DNA of 64,000 nt from Azohydromonas australica DSM 1124. Its GTDB lineage: Bacteria > Pseudomonadota > Gammaproteobacteria > Burkholderiales > Burkholderiaceae_C. The stretch covers positions 169,094 to 233,093 of the forward strand of contig NZ_KE387210.1 of assembly GCF_000430725.1 (NCBI RefSeq), read 5' to 3'. The notes under the pieces are model-generated. The model was given only the letters and a program-made list of their open reading frames with translations, did no database searches and was not told the DNA's origin. This document shows, piece after piece, positions 53,844-63,576 of this stretch; position 1 is the stretch's first letter; every line of letters starts with the position of its first letter. The position numbers and the translations under genes were made by a program.

Positions 53844-55287
53844 GGGGGCCGCGGCGGCGCCGGCACTGGCGGCCCTGGTGCACTGGGCGCTGCAGTTCAC
53901 GCCCCGCGTGGCGCGGGTGGAGGAGGCGGTGCTGCTGGAGCTGCGGGCGAGCCTGCGGCTCTTCGGCGGCGCGGCGGCGCTGCAGGCGCGCGTGCGTGCC
54001 GAGGCGCTGGAGCTGGGGGCCGTCACGCTGAGCTGGGGCGCGCCCACGGGCCTGGCAGCGCTGGCGCTGGCGCGTGCGGGGCATCCCGGGCTGGCGGAGG
54101 ACGAGTCCGGGACGGTGGCGGCCGTCTTCGCGCCCACGCCGCCCGATCTTTTCGGCCCGCCGGTGCCGGGCCCGGCCGAAGGGAATGCCGCGGACGGGAT
54201 GCCGTGGGGCCCGGACGGCGCCTCGGGTGCACTCCGGGACGCGCGCCCGAGTGAAATCCTGCTGTGCGGCCTGCTCGACGAGCTGCCGCTGCAAACGCTG
54301 AGCGCTGCGCGGGCGCACGTGCCGACGCTGCTGCGCACCGGCTGCGGCACGCTGGGCGCGCTGCGGCAGCTGCCACGCGGCGGGTTGTCGCGGCGCTTCG
54401 GCGCAGAGCTGCTGCAGGCGCTGGACCAGGCCTACGGCCTGCGCCCGGAGGCCTGGCGCTGGGAGACGCTGCCCGACGCCTTCGAGCTGGGGCTGGAGCT
54501 GCCCTGGCGCGTGGAGCAGGCCCCGGCGCTGGCACAGGCGGCGCGGCGCCTGCTGCTGGCGCTGTGCGGCTGGCTGGCGGCGCGCCAGGGCGGCGCCGTC
54601 GCCTTGCGCCTGCGCTGGGCGCACGACGCGATGCGCAGCCGCACGGCCGGCGAGGGTGGGGAGCTGGCGCTGCGCGTGGCCGAACCCACGCGCGACCTGA
54701 CATTCCTGCACCGGCTGTTGAGCGAGCATCTGCACCGCACCGAGCTGCGGGCGCCGGTGGGCGCGCTGCAGCTGGGCCTGCTGGAGTGGCAGCCGCTGGC
54801 ACCCGACAGCGCGGAGCTGCTGCCGCCCGCGCAGGCGCCGGGCGAGCCGATCGCGCAGGTGCTGCAGCGGCTGTCGGCGCGGCTGGGCGGGGAGCGGGTG
54901 CGGCGTCCGTTGCTGCTGGCGGACCACCGGCCGGAGTGGATGCAGCGCTGGCTGGACGTGCACGAGGCGCCGCCGCGCGCCGCCGCGCTGCCGCCGGCGC
55001 AGGTGAGCGCGTTGCCGCAGCCGGGCTTCGTGCTGGCGCAACCGCTGCGCCTGGCAGTGCAGGGCGAGCGGCCGGACTACCAGGGCCCGCTGCAGCTGCT
55101 GGCGGGGCCGCACCGCATCGAGGGCGGCTGGTGGCAGCGCCTGCAGGGCGAGGCCGGCGAGCACAGCGGCCACGTGCAGCGCGACTACTGGCTGGCCTGG
55201 AGCCCGCACGCCGGGCTGCTGTGGATCTTCCAGACCCGGCTGGCCGACGACGCGACGGCCTGGTATCTGCATGGGTGTTTTGCTTGA
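53803..55287 (+). CDS. imuB: ImuB, inactive Y-family polymerase scaffold
   Basis: A 494-residue Y-family polymerase homologue. The N-terminal palm (VEEAVLLELRASLRLFGG) lacks the catalytic acidic residues, as in all ImuB proteins; little-finger-like and C-terminal segments follow (HSGHVQRDYWLAWSPH, LLWIFQTR). ImuB binds the beta clamp, ImuA and DnaE2 and recruits the latter to lesions. The start inside imuA and overlap with dnaE2 by about 13 bases show one tightly coupled operon. No clear QL(S/D)LF-type clamp motif was confirmed by eye. Confidence 0.93.
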   Translation: MLWAAACTPAPPTEGAAAAPALAALVHWALQFTPRVARVEEAVLLELRASLRLFGGAAALQARVRAEALELGAVTLSWGAPTGLAALALARAGHPGLAEDESGTVAAVFAPTPPDLFGPPVPGPAEGNAADGMPWGPDGASGALRDARPSEILLCGLLDELPLQTLSAARAHVPTLLRTGCGTLGALRQLPRGGLSRRFGAELLQALDQAYGLRPEAWRWETLPDAFELGLELPWRVEQAPALAQAARRLLLALCGWLAARQGGAVALRLRWAHDAMRSRTAGEGGELALRVAEPTRDLTFLHRLLSEHLHRTELRAPVGALQLGLLEWQPLAPDSAELLPPAQAPGEPIAQVLQRLSARLGGERVRRPLLLADHRPEWMQRWLDVHEAPPRAAALPPAQVSALPQPGFVLAQPLRLAVQGERPDYQGPLQLLAGPHRIEGGWWQRLQGEAGEHSGHVQRDYWLAWSPHAGLLWIFQTRLADDATAWYLHGCFA

Positions 55288-58200
55288 GCCTGCCCGACTA
55301 CGCCGAGCTCTGGTGCCTGTCCAACTTCAGCTTCCTGCGCGGTGCCAGCCACCCGGAGGAGCTGGTCGAGCGTGCCGCGCAGCTCGGCTACCGCGCGCTC
55401 GCGCTGACCGACGAGTGCTCGCTGGCCGGCATCGTGCGCGCCCACGTGGCGGCCAAGCGGCATGGGCTGAAGCTGCTGGTGGGCGCGCAGTTTCGCGTGC
55501 AACCCGATGAAGGCTTGGAGCCCGGCGCGCAGGCGCCGTCCGGCTGCACCTTGGTCGTGCTGGCCTGCAGCCTGGCGGGCTACGGCAACCTGTGCGAATT
55601 CATCACCCGGCTGCGCCGCGCCAGCGGCAAGGGCACTTACGCGCCGCCGCGGCTGGCGGACTTCCATCCCGAGGCCCTGGCCGACTGCCTGCTGCTGGCC
55701 GCGCCGGACCGCGGCGCCACCACGGCGCAGATCGAGGCCCTGGCGTGCTGGCAGGCCGAACGCTTCAACGGCCGCTGCTGGCTGATCGCCAACCTGCTGC
55801 GCCAGCTGGACGACGCGCTGCACCTGGAGCGGCTGCGCGAGGCGGCCGAGCGCGCGGGCGTGCCGCTGGTGGCCGCGGGCGACGTGCACATGCACCGGCG
55901 CTCGCGCAAGCCGCTGCAGGACGTGCTCACCGCCACGCGGCTCAAGCGCCCGCTGGCGCTGTGCGGCTTCGGCCTGCAGCCCAGCGCCGAGCGGCATCTG
56001 CGCACGCGGCTGCGGCTGGCGCAGACCTGCGCGCCGGAGCTGCTGGCGCAGACGCTTGAAGTGGCCGGGCGCTGCAGCTTCTCGCTCGACGAGCTGCGCT
56101 ACCGCTACCCGGGCGAGCTGGTGCCGCAGGGGCACACGCCGGCATCGTGGCTGCGCCAGCTCGCCTGGGAGGGCGCGGGGCGGCGCTGGCCGCAGGGCAT
56201 TCCGGAAGCGGTGCAGGCGCAGGTGGAGCACGAGCTGGCGCTGATCGAGGAGCTGCGCTACGAGCACTATTTCCTGACCGTGGCCGACATCGTGGAGTTC
56301 GCACGCTCGCGCGGCATCCTGTGCCAGGGCCGCGGCAGCGCGGCCAACTCGGTGGTGTGCTTCTGCCTGGGCGTGACGGAGGTGGACCCGGCGCGCATGA
56401 GCCTGCTGTTCGAGCGCTTCATCAGCCGCGAGCGCAACGAGCCGCCGGATATCGACATCGACTTCGAGCACGAGCGACGCGAGGAGGTCATCCAGTACCT
56501 CTACGGCAAGTACGGCCGCGAGCGCGCGGCGCTGGCGGCCACCGTCATCACCTACCGCGTGCGCAGCGCCGTGCGCGACGTGGGCAAGGCGCTGGGCCTG
56601 TCGGACGAGGTGGTGCAGGCGCTGGCGCGCGACCACCAGTGGTGGGACGGGGCGCAGTTGCGCGCGCAGCGTTTCAAGCAGCTGGGGCTGGATGCGGACT
56701 CGCTGCTGATGCGCCAGTTCACGACCCTGGTGGGGCAGCTGGCGGGCTTTCCGCGGCACCTGTCGCAGCACACCGGCGGCTTCGTGCTGACGCAGGGGCC
56801 GCTGGCGCGGCTGGTGCCGATCGAGAACGCCGCCATGGCCGGGCGCACCGTCATCGAGTGGGACAAGGACGACCTGGACGCCGTGGGCCTGCTCAAGGTG
56901 GACGTGCTGGCGCTGGGCATGCTCACCGCGATCCGCAAGGCGCTGGATTTCATCGGGCAGCTCCAGGGCCATGCCTTCGCGCTGCAGGACGTGCCGGCCG
57001 AGGACGAGGCCACCTACGACATGGTGTGCCGCGCCGACACGGTGGGCGTGTTCCAGATCGAGAGCCGGGCGCAGCAGGCGATGCTGCCGCGCCTGCGGCC
57101 GCGCTGCTTCTACGACCTGGTGATCGAGGTCGCCATCGTGCGCCCGGGGCCGATCCAGGGCGGCATGGTGCATCCCTACCTGCGCCGGCGCGAGGGCAAG
57201 GAGGCCGTCACCTACCCCGGCGAGGGGCTCAAGCGGGCGCTGGAGCGCACGCTGGGCGTGCCGGTGTTCCAGGAGCAGGTGATGCAGGTGGCGATGCTGG
57301 CGGCCGGCTTCTCGCCCGGCGAGGCCGACGCCCTGCGGCGCAGCATGGCGGCGTGGCGGCGCAAGGGCGGGCTGGAGCACTACCACGACCGCATCGTGCG
57401 CGGCATGACCGAGCGCGGCTACGACGAGGGCTTCGCGCGGGCGATCTTCGAGCAGATCAAGGGCTTCTCGGAATACGGCTTCCCGGAGAGCCACGCGGCC
57501 TCGTTCGCGCTGCTGGTGTACGCGAGCTGCTGGATCAAGTGCCACCACCCGGCGGCCTTCCTGGCCGCGATGCTGAACTCGCAGCCGCTGGGCTTCTACA
57601 CGCCCTGGCAGCTGGTGCAGGACGCGCGCCGCCACGGCGTGGAGGTGCTGCCGGTGGACGTGCTGCACAGCGACTGGGACTGCACGCTGGAGGCGATGGT
57701 GCCGGCGCTCAGGCCGGGCCCCTTCAAGCCGGAACTGGTCGAGGCGCTGCGGCATCCGCGCGCGGCGGAGCCGGCCGCGCCGTACCTGAAGGCGCCGCGC
57801 CCGGAGGAGGGGCCGCGTGCGCCGGCCGTGCGCCTGGGGCTGCGCATGGTGGCCGGCTTCGGCGAGGAGGATGCCCGCCGCATCGCCGAGGCGCGGCGCG
57901 TTCAACCCTTCGACGACGTGGAGGACCTGGCGCGCCGCGCCCGGCTGGACGCGCGCGCGATGCGGCTGCTGGCCGGGGCCGATGCGCTGATGAGCCTGGC
58001 CGGGCATCGCCGCCAGCAGGTGTGGGAGGCGGCGGCCTGGAGCACGCCGCCGGAGTTGTTGAGCGAGGCGCCGGTGCAGGAAGACTTCATCGAGCTGCCG
58101 CCGGCGCCGGAGGGCGAGGAGATCGTGTTCGACCACGCCGCCACGGGGCTGACGTTGCGCCGGCACCCGCTGGCGCTGCTGCGTCCGCTGCTGGAGCAGC

Positions 58201-58526
58201 GGCGGCTGATGACGGTGGCGCAGTTGCTGGCGCAGCCGCATGGGCGCCTGGTGCGCGCCTGCGGGCTGGTGACGCTGCGCCAGCAGCCCGGCACGGCCAA
58301 GGGCGTGGTGTTCGTGACGCTGGAGGACGAGACCGGCGTGGTGCAGGTGATCTGCTGGAAGCGCATCCGCGAGCGCCAGCGCGAGGCGCTGCTGCGCTCG
58401 CGGCTGCTGGCGGTGCACGGGCGCTGGCAGCGCGAGGGCGAGGTCTGCGCCCTGGTGGCGGGCTGGCTGCAGGACCTCACGCCGCTGCTGGGGCGCTTCG
58501 TGGCGGGGAGCCGGGATTTCAGGTGA
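55275..58526 (+). CDS. dnaE2: Error-prone DNA polymerase III alpha subunit DnaE2 (ImuC)
   Basis: A C-family polymerase of about 1083 residues. The N-terminal PHP domain begins at YAELWCLSNFSFLRGASHP; the palm carries the catalytic aspartates in PPDIDIDFEHERREEV (near 390) and later IVRPGPIQGGMVHPY; HhH and a C-terminal OB fold (GVVFVTLEDETGVVQVICW) complete it. DnaE2 extends past lesions and causes SOS mutagenesis. The start is either GTG 55275 or TTG 55284, both overlapping the end of imuB; no ATG exists, and the frame further upstream is an antisense-like extension. Convergent with the GAF-PAS-GGDEF gene. Confidence 0.95.
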   Translation: MFCLSLPDYAELWCLSNFSFLRGASHPEELVERAAQLGYRALALTDECSLAGIVRAHVAAKRHGLKLLVGAQFRVQPDEGLEPGAQAPSGCTLVVLACSLAGYGNLCEFITRLRRASGKGTYAPPRLADFHPEALADCLLLAAPDRGATTAQIEALACWQAERFNGRCWLIANLLRQLDDALHLERLREAAERAGVPLVAAGDVHMHRRSRKPLQDVLTATRLKRPLALCGFGLQPSAERHLRTRLRLAQTCAPELLAQTLEVAGRCSFSLDELRYRYPGELVPQGHTPASWLRQLAWEGAGRRWPQGIPEAVQAQVEHELALIEELRYEHYFLTVADIVEFARSRGILCQGRGSAANSVVCFCLGVTEVDPARMSLLFERFISRERNEPPDIDIDFEHERREEVIQYLYGKYGRERAALAATVITYRVRSAVRDVGKALGLSDEVVQALARDHQWWDGAQLRAQRFKQLGLDADSLLMRQFTTLVGQLAGFPRHLSQHTGGFVLTQGPLARLVPIENAAMAGRTVIEWDKDDLDAVGLLKVDVLALGMLTAIRKALDFIGQLQGHAFALQDVPAEDEATYDMVCRADTVGVFQIESRAQQAMLPRLRPRCFYDLVIEVAIVRPGPIQGGMVHPYLRRREGKEAVTYPGEGLKRALERTLGVPVFQEQVMQVAMLAAGFSPGEADALRRSMAAWRRKGGLEHYHDRIVRGMTERGYDEGFARAIFEQIKGFSEYGFPESHAASFALLVYASCWIKCHHPAAFLAAMLNSQPLGFYTPWQLVQDARRHGVEVLPVDVLHSDWDCTLEAMVPALRPGPFKPELVEALRHPRAAEPAAPYLKAPRPEEGPRAPAVRLGLRMVAGFGEEDARRIAEARRVQPFDDVEDLARRARLDARAMRLLAGADALMSLAGHRRQQVWEAAAWSTPPELLSEAPVQEDFIELPPAPEGEEIVFDHAATGLTLRRHPLALLRPLLEQRRLMTVAQLLAQPHGRLVRACGLVTLRQQPGTAKGVVFVTLEDETGVVQVICWKRIRERQREALLRSRLLAVHGRWQREGEVCALVAGWLQDLTPLLGRFVAGSRDFR

Positions 58527-58570
58527 GGGCGAAGCCGTGCGGCAGCGGCGTCCGGGTTGCCACGGCCGGG

Positions 58571-60130
58571 TCAACCAGCCTCGAAGGACTTCAGCGTGAA
58601 ACAGGCCGTTGTAAGGTCGTTCGACTCCGAGGCCGACTCCGCGGCAGCCTCGCGCCCGGCCGGCGGCACCCGGCCATGAAAGACCACGGTGCCGCGCCCT
58701 TGCTGCTTGGCCGCGTACATCGCGTGGTCGGCCTGCTGCAGCAGCTCGGTGGCGGTGCCGTCCGGGCCGGCCAGCGCGATGCCCACGCTGCAGGACAGGC
58801 CCGAGGACGGCATCGCGCCCACGACGGCTTCCAGCACCTTCTGCGCCAGGGCGCGGGCCGGCACCTCCTCGCCGATGCCGTCGGCCAGCAGCACGAACTC
58901 GTCGCCCCCCAGCCGCGCCAGCACGTCGTTGGCGCGCACGCACTCGCGCAGCCGGGCGGCCACTGCCACCAGCGCCTCGTCGCCGGCCTGGTGGCCCTGC
59001 GTGTCGTTGAGCCGCTTAAAGCCGTCCAGGTCCAGGAACAGCAGCGCGGCGGGCACGCCATGGCGGTCCTGGCAATGCAGGGACTGGTTCAGCGCGTCCA
59101 TGAAGGCGCGCCGGTTGAGCAGGCCGGTGAGCGCGTCTTGCCGCGCCATGGCCTGCAGCGCCGACTCCAGGCGCTTGCGCTCGGTGATGTCGCGCATGAA
59201 GCCGGTGAACTCCCAGTGGCCCTCGACGTGCGTGCCGCTCCAGCTCAGCTCGATCATCATCTCGCGCCCGTCGCGATGCACGGCCTGCAGCTCCAGCCGG
59301 CTGGGCTTGGCGTCGTCGTTGCCCTCGCGAAAGCAGCGCAGGCCGTCGTCGTGGCAGTCGCACAGCGGCTGCGCGAAGATCAGCGCGGCCATGGAGCGCC
59401 CCACCGCCTCCTCGGCGCTCCAGCCGAACAGCTGCTGCGCAGCGGGGTTCCACTCCATCACCACGCCCTGCGCGTCCATGGACACGATGGCGTCGTGGGC
59501 GTGCTCCAGCATCGCGCGCAGCCGCGCCTCGCTGGCGTGCAGCCGTGTCGCCATCTGCATGCGCAGGTCGAAGGCGACCTGGCGGCCCAGCGCGCCGCCC
59601 AGGCTGGCGGCCAGCAGCTCCAGCGTCTGGAGGTCGTCCGCGTCGAAGCCCTGCGGCTCACGCGCCATCACTTTCAACACCCCCACCGCGTCGCCGCGAC
59701 AGTACAGCGGCGTGCACACCATGGAGCGGATGCCGATGTCGCGGCAGGCGTCGCGGTTGACGCGCGGGTTGTCGTCGGTGTCCTGGCTGTAGAGGATCTC
59801 GCCGCGCTCCACGCACAGGCCCGAGAGGCTGCTCTGGCGCTGCAGCCGCAACCCGACGTGGCGCGCCAGGGCCGGGCTGGCACAGCGGTAGACCATCTGC
59901 TCGCCCTCGACCAGCTCCACCACCGCGCCGGCCGCGCTCGTGAGCGCTTGCAGGCTGTCCACCACCTGCTGCATGAAGGCGTCGAGGTCCAGATGCGCAT
60001 TCGTCAGTTGCGTCTGGACGTGGATGAGGCTGCGCAGTCGTTCGAGTTGGGATGTCGCGGAGGCCATGGATGCGGAAGCGGGTTTTCCTTCGGTCCCGCC
60101 TCGAAAGTCCGACATGGCGGGCAAAAACAC
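58571..60130 (-). CDS. Diguanylate cyclase (GAF-PAS-GGDEF)
   Basis: A 519-residue soluble cyclase. GAF at about 20-190 (SLSGLCVERGEIL), PAS at about 195-325 (HDAIVSMDAQGVVMEWNPAA, FTGFMRDITERK) and GGDEF at about 340-490 with an intact GGDEF motif (near 408-412) and an upstream RAND I-site, so it should make c-di-GMP under feedback control. No membrane segments; the GAF and PAS domains suggest a cytoplasmic cue such as redox, a nucleotide or a chromophore-bound signal. Start uncertain among ATG 60130, 60115 and 60067; none has a good ribosome binding site. Confidence 0.88.
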   Translation of the reverse strand: MFLPAMSDFRGGTEGKPASASMASATSQLERLRSLIHVQTQLTNAHLDLDAFMQQVVDSLQALTSAAGAVVELVEGEQMVYRCASPALARHVGLRLQRQSSLSGLCVERGEILYSQDTDDNPRVNRDACRDIGIRSMVCTPLYCRGDAVGVLKVMAREPQGFDADDLQTLELLAASLGGALGRQVAFDLRMQMATRLHASEARLRAMLEHAHDAIVSMDAQGVVMEWNPAAQQLFGWSAEEAVGRSMAALIFAQPLCDCHDDGLRCFREGNDDAKPSRLELQAVHRDGREMMIELSWSGTHVEGHWEFTGFMRDITERKRLESALQAMARQDALTGLLNRRAFMDALNQSLHCQDRHGVPAALLFLDLDGFKRLNDTQGHQAGDEALVAVAARLRECVRANDVLARLGGDEFVLLADGIGEEVPARALAQKVLEAVVGAMPSSGLSCSVGIALAGPDGTATELLQQADHAMYAAKQQGRGTVVFHGRVPPAGREAAAESASESNDLTTACFTLKSFEAG

Positions 60131-60485
60131 TGTTTGTGCTTTTTCGGCAGTTTGCCCGATTGATTTAGCTCATGCCGTGCGCCTGCCGCCAAATGGGCCC
60201 GCAAAGCAGGATGAAAACTTTTTGACCGTCATGCTGCCGTCAAAAATGTTTGCACGTCTCCTGAAGGTGTGCAAAAAAACTCCATACGGATCGACAGCTT
60301 GAATATTGGGCTTAATTTTTGCTTATTTATAACAAAAGCAAGTTTCGGGAACTGGGCGTACATCCGGTCCCAAGCGGGGCCAGGGAGGCCCGTTGGGCGC
60401 CGCCAATTCCTGACTCGAAACTTACTCAAGTCAAGGCATTGGCAGGCACCCAGCCCGCAACGACCTTCAAGAACAGCAGTAATCC
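60131..60485. other. Divergent intergenic region, AT-rich
   Basis: About 355 bases between the GGDEF gene and the PAS-only gene. The central part is clearly AT-rich with several A- and T-runs and should contain both promoters. No gene-like frame and no repeat of note seen. Confidence 0.4.
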
Positions 60486-60893
60486 ATGAGAACCAATCTT
60501 CCCGTCACCGGTCGCGCCTACACCATTCCGGCGGGCGTGACCCTGGTGTCCACCACGGACCTCAACAGCCACGTCACTCACGCCAATTCGGCGTTCATCC
60601 AGGTCAGTGGGTTCGACCGGAAGGAGCCCATGGGGCAGGCGCACAACATGGTGCGCCATCCCGACATGCCGCCTGCGGCCTTCGCCGACATGTGGGCCAC
60701 GCTCAAGGCGGGCAGCTCGTGGAGCGCGCTGGTGAAGAACCGGCGCAAGAACGGCGACCACTACGGGGTGCGGGCCAATGCCACGCCGATGCGCCGCCAT
60801 GGGCAGGTGGTGGGCTACATGTCGGTGCGCACCGCGGCGGCGCCGGCCGGGCGCCTGGCCGAGGCGATCGGGGTGTATCGCAGCGCGGTTTGA
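60486..60893 (+). CDS. PAS-only relic of an Aer-like chemoreceptor
   Basis: A 135-residue protein. Residues 1-117 are nearly the same as the PAS domain of the chemoreceptor at 12116-13777 (both have RTNLP, YTIPAGVTL, HPDMPPAAFADMW and KNRRKNGDHY). Directly after it come 13 residues, RLAEAIGVYRSAV, matching the extreme C-terminal part of that chemoreceptor's signalling domain (LLAEAVAVYRG). So the transmembrane, HAMP and signalling parts appear to have been deleted in frame. The product may still bind FAD and act in solution, or it may be a decaying gene. Expression cannot be judged. Confidence 0.75.
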   Translation: MRTNLPVTGRAYTIPAGVTLVSTTDLNSHVTHANSAFIQVSGFDRKEPMGQAHNMVRHPDMPPAAFADMWATLKAGSSWSALVKNRRKNGDHYGVRANATPMRRHGQVVGYMSVRTAAAPAGRLAEAIGVYRSAV

Positions 60894-60920
60894 GCCGGTT
60901 GCGCCCTTGACGTCCCGGGA

Positions 60921-60947
60921 CGGCAGCCGGGTGTGCGACGGCTGCCG
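60921..60947. terminator. Hairpin between convergent genes
   Basis: CGGCAGCCG and CGGCTGCCG are exact complements with a 9-base loop, between the PAS-only gene and the GT39 gene. No T-tract on either side; a possible bidirectional terminator. Confidence 0.4.
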
Positions 60948-61004
60948 GATCCGCGCGCGTGGGTGCCGGCCCCGCCCTGGACGACGCGTGGCACGTCGGC
61001 CAGC

Positions 61005-62549
61005 TCATTTGCGCCGGTAAACCACCAGTTCCTGCTCGTTGGCCGGGGTGGCGCCGGTGATGCGGATCCGCCGCACCGGCTCGTACAGCACGCCGGCCTC
61101 CAGCACCTGCCCAAAGCTGCGGAACGAGGGCTGGCTCGCCAGATAGCCCGGCTGGGCCACGACGGTCTGGATGTTCTCGTCCTTGAGCAGGCGCTCGATC
61201 GCCGACACGTCCAAAGCCCGGTCCTTGACGCCGAGCTCGGCGGCGATCTTCATGTCGACGAACATCTTGTCCGCGCGCCGAACGCCCATGTCGCGCCGCT
61301 CGCCCAGGGTGCGCATGTTGAAGATGAAAGAGCCATCCCGGCGTGCCGATACCAGCACGTTGCCGCCGTGCGGGGTGATTTCCTGGGCCAGCAGGGCCGC
61401 TTCCTTGAAGCCCCCGACGACCGGTACCTCGCTCAGCGCAAGGGCCTGGACCACCAGCCAGCAGGCCAGGGCAGGCAAGGCCAGCCTGGCCAGCCGTGGC
61501 AGCGCCAGGTACAGCAACAGCGCAGAGGCCACGAACAGGAGCACCACGCCCGGCAGGTTGAAGCGAGGGTCCTTGTTCGACACCAAGGTGAAGAAACCCC
61601 AGGCGCACAGCGCCAGCGCCGCCAGCACCTTGACGGCCGGAGGCCAGCCGGGACGGCGCCACGTGAGCGCGCCCGCAACCAGCCCGGCCACGAGCAGCCC
61701 CAGCGCCGGCAGACCCATCTGCCGGGGCAAGGCCCGCGCATACCAGATCCAGTTCTCCAGCGACAGCAGCTTGGGCATGCCGGGCATTTCTCCGGCCAGC
61801 GTCTGGTTGACTCGGCTGAAATAGGCCGCGATCAGCAGCGAAGGCAGTGCGACCAGCAGCATCAGGGCCAGGGCCTTGAGGCGCGGCTTCATGGCGATGC
61901 GCGGCCGGCGCGGGTCGGCGAACAGGAAGAAGAGCAGCACCGGGATCGCGAAGATCGCCTGCACCCGGGTCAGGATCGCCAGGCCCAGGCCCAGCGTGGT
62001 GAACAGGAGCCAGCGGGGCGAACCGTCGGTTTCCAGATAGCGGATCAGCCCATAGGCGCTGGCCAGCATCAGCGCGATGGCAGGCACGTCCAGCTGCACC
62101 TGGCGCGACCACAGGGCCGTGTCCGGCATCGCCAGCACGCACAGTGCGGTGGCGGTGGCCGCGAGCCGGCCCATGTGCCGGACGCAAAGCAGGTAGACCA
62201 GGCTGCCGCCCAGCAGCGCATACAGCACCACCACCGCCTGGTTCACCGCATGGTGCACGCCGAACAGCGCCAGCCAGGGCGCCGCGCTCAGGTAGAAAAG
62301 CGGCGGGTAGAAGCCGATGGTGAGGCCCGGGTACTGCTGGTAGTAGTTGCGCGCGAAATCGATCGGGTGCAGCAAGCCGCCTTCGAGCAGCAGATCGCGG
62401 ATGAACACGCTGTTCATCGCATGCCGCGAGGCGTCGAACCACCAGAAGTCGCCGTCCGTCGGCGTGTTCAGGAACAGCAGGGCCGCAAAGGCCAGGAGCG
62501 CCAGCAGGCACGGCCCGTGGGCCGACAGGTTACGAGAGAGCGGTTTCAT
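61005..62549 (-). CDS. Membrane glycosyltransferase, GT39/ArnT-like
   Basis: A 514-residue polytopic membrane protein with about ten hydrophobic segments, of the PMT/ArnT superfamily that moves sugars from lipid-phosphate donors. The first loop has the acidic motif DGDFWWFDASRHAMNS, and DFARNYYQQYPGLTIGFYPP contains the family YPP-type region. A short soluble C-terminal domain (about 400-514) follows. It probably decorates an envelope glycan or protein. ATG 62549 lies inside the end of the upstream GT2 gene, overlapping by 20 bases, so the two are translationally coupled. Confidence 0.85.
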   Translation of the reverse strand: MKPLSRNLSAHGPCLLALLAFAALLFLNTPTDGDFWWFDASRHAMNSVFIRDLLLEGGLLHPIDFARNYYQQYPGLTIGFYPPLFYLSAAPWLALFGVHHAVNQAVVVLYALLGGSLVYLLCVRHMGRLAATATALCVLAMPDTALWSRQVQLDVPAIALMLASAYGLIRYLETDGSPRWLLFTTLGLGLAILTRVQAIFAIPVLLFFLFADPRRPRIAMKPRLKALALMLLVALPSLLIAAYFSRVNQTLAGEMPGMPKLLSLENWIWYARALPRQMGLPALGLLVAGLVAGALTWRRPGWPPAVKVLAALALCAWGFFTLVSNKDPRFNLPGVVLLFVASALLLYLALPRLARLALPALACWLVVQALALSEVPVVGGFKEAALLAQEITPHGGNVLVSARRDGSFIFNMRTLGERRDMGVRRADKMFVDMKIAAELGVKDRALDVSAIERLLKDENIQTVVAQPGYLASQPSFRSFGQVLEAGVLYEPVRRIRITGATPANEQELVVYRRK

Positions 62550-63576
62550 GGGACGACTGCTTGGCCTGCTTGATGAACTGGTGGCCGCACAGTGTCTCGA
62601 CATGGAAGCGCGGGCGCCGCTTGGACGATTCGTAGATCTTGGCCACGTATTCCCCGATCACGCCCAGGCTCAGCAGTTGCACGCCGCCCAGGAAATACAT
62701 CGGGATCACGGTCGAGGCCCAGCCGGGCAGCGCCTGCCCGGAAAACATCTTCACGCCCAGTGCCCAGAACGCCATGGCCAGGCTGCCCATGGAAATCAGC
62801 ACTCCGACACCCGTGATCAGGCGCAGCGGGTAGGCCGTGAAGGACGTGATGCCCTGCCAGGCCAGCGCCAGCATTTTCGTCAGCGGGTACTTGGATTCGC
62901 CGGCAAAGCGCTGCGCGCGCTCGAACTCGACGGTGCTGGTCTTCAGGCCCAGCAGCGGCACCATGCCGCGCAGGAAGAGGTGCGTTTCATCGTAGCGGCG
63001 CAGGCTTTCGATGGCGCGTCGGCTCATGAGCCGGAAATCCGCGTGGTTGAACACCACCTGCACGCCCAGCGCGGCCAGCAGCTTGTAATAGCCCTCGGCC
63101 GTGAAACGCTTGAAGAACGAATCCTTTTCGCGCTTGCTGCGCACGCCATAGACGATTTCCGAGCCCTGGCGGTAGGCCTCGATCATGCGCGGAATGGCCT
63201 CCAGGTCGTCCTGCAGGTCCGCATCCAGGCTGATGAGCACGTCGCCCGGCGCAGTCATGAGCCCGCACAGCAGCGCGTTCTGGTGCCCGCGGTTGCGGCT
63301 GAGCTTGATGCCGCAGACCTGCGTGTACTTCTCGGTGTAGCGGGTGATGAGTTCCCAGGTGCGGTCGCGGCTGCCGTCATCGACGAAGAAGATCGCGCTG
63401 TCGCTGGACACCACGCGGTCGGCCTTCAGGCGCGCCATCAAAGCCACCAGGCGCGTGGTCGTCTCCGGCAGCACCTCCTGCTCGTTGTAGCAGGGCAGCA
63501 CCAGGCTGACGACGGGAGGCGGCCTCAGGCCTTCCGTTGCCGGAAGGTCCAGATGCCATTGATCAAGTAATTCCAT
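62530..63576 (-). CDS. Family 2 glycosyltransferase, GtrB/DPM1-like
   Basis: A 348-residue enzyme that charges a polyprenyl phosphate with a sugar. The GT-A domain has VSLVLPCYNEQEVLP, FFVDDGSRDRT and LDADLQDD with the DxD metal motif; two C-terminal membrane segments (about 240-265 and 275-305) anchor it. In this family the product is flipped by GtrA-like proteins and used by a GT39-type transferase, which matches the neighbours exactly: a gtrA end overlaps its start and GT39 follows. Start ATG 63576 is preferred to a frame that continues into the insertion sequence. Confidence 0.92.
   Translation of the reverse strand: MELLDQWHLDLPATEGLRPPPVVSLVLPCYNEQEVLPETTTRLVALMARLKADRVVSSDSAIFFVDDGSRDRTWELITRYTEKYTQVCGIKLSRNRGHQNALLCGLMTAPGDVLISLDADLQDDLEAIPRMIEAYRQGSEIVYGVRSKREKDSFFKRFTAEGYYKLLAALGVQVVFNHADFRLMSRRAIESLRRYDETHLFLRGMVPLLGLKTSTVEFERAQRFAGESKYPLTKMLALAWQGITSFTAYPLRLITGVGVLISMGSLAMAFWALGVKMFSGQALPGWASTVIPMYFLGGVQLLSLGVIGEYVAKIYESSKRRPRFHVETLCGHQFIKQAKQSSHETALS

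Noticed and set aside
55185..58943. 1252-codon minus-strand frame opposite dnaE2
   Set aside because: Low-complexity His/Gln/Arg/Ala composition; the plus strand encodes an unmistakable DnaE2.
62550..62603. Longer N-terminus for the GT39 protein
   Set aside because: The Ser/Arg-rich extension lacks a membrane segment and overlaps the GT2 gene further; ATG 62549 gives the usual start.
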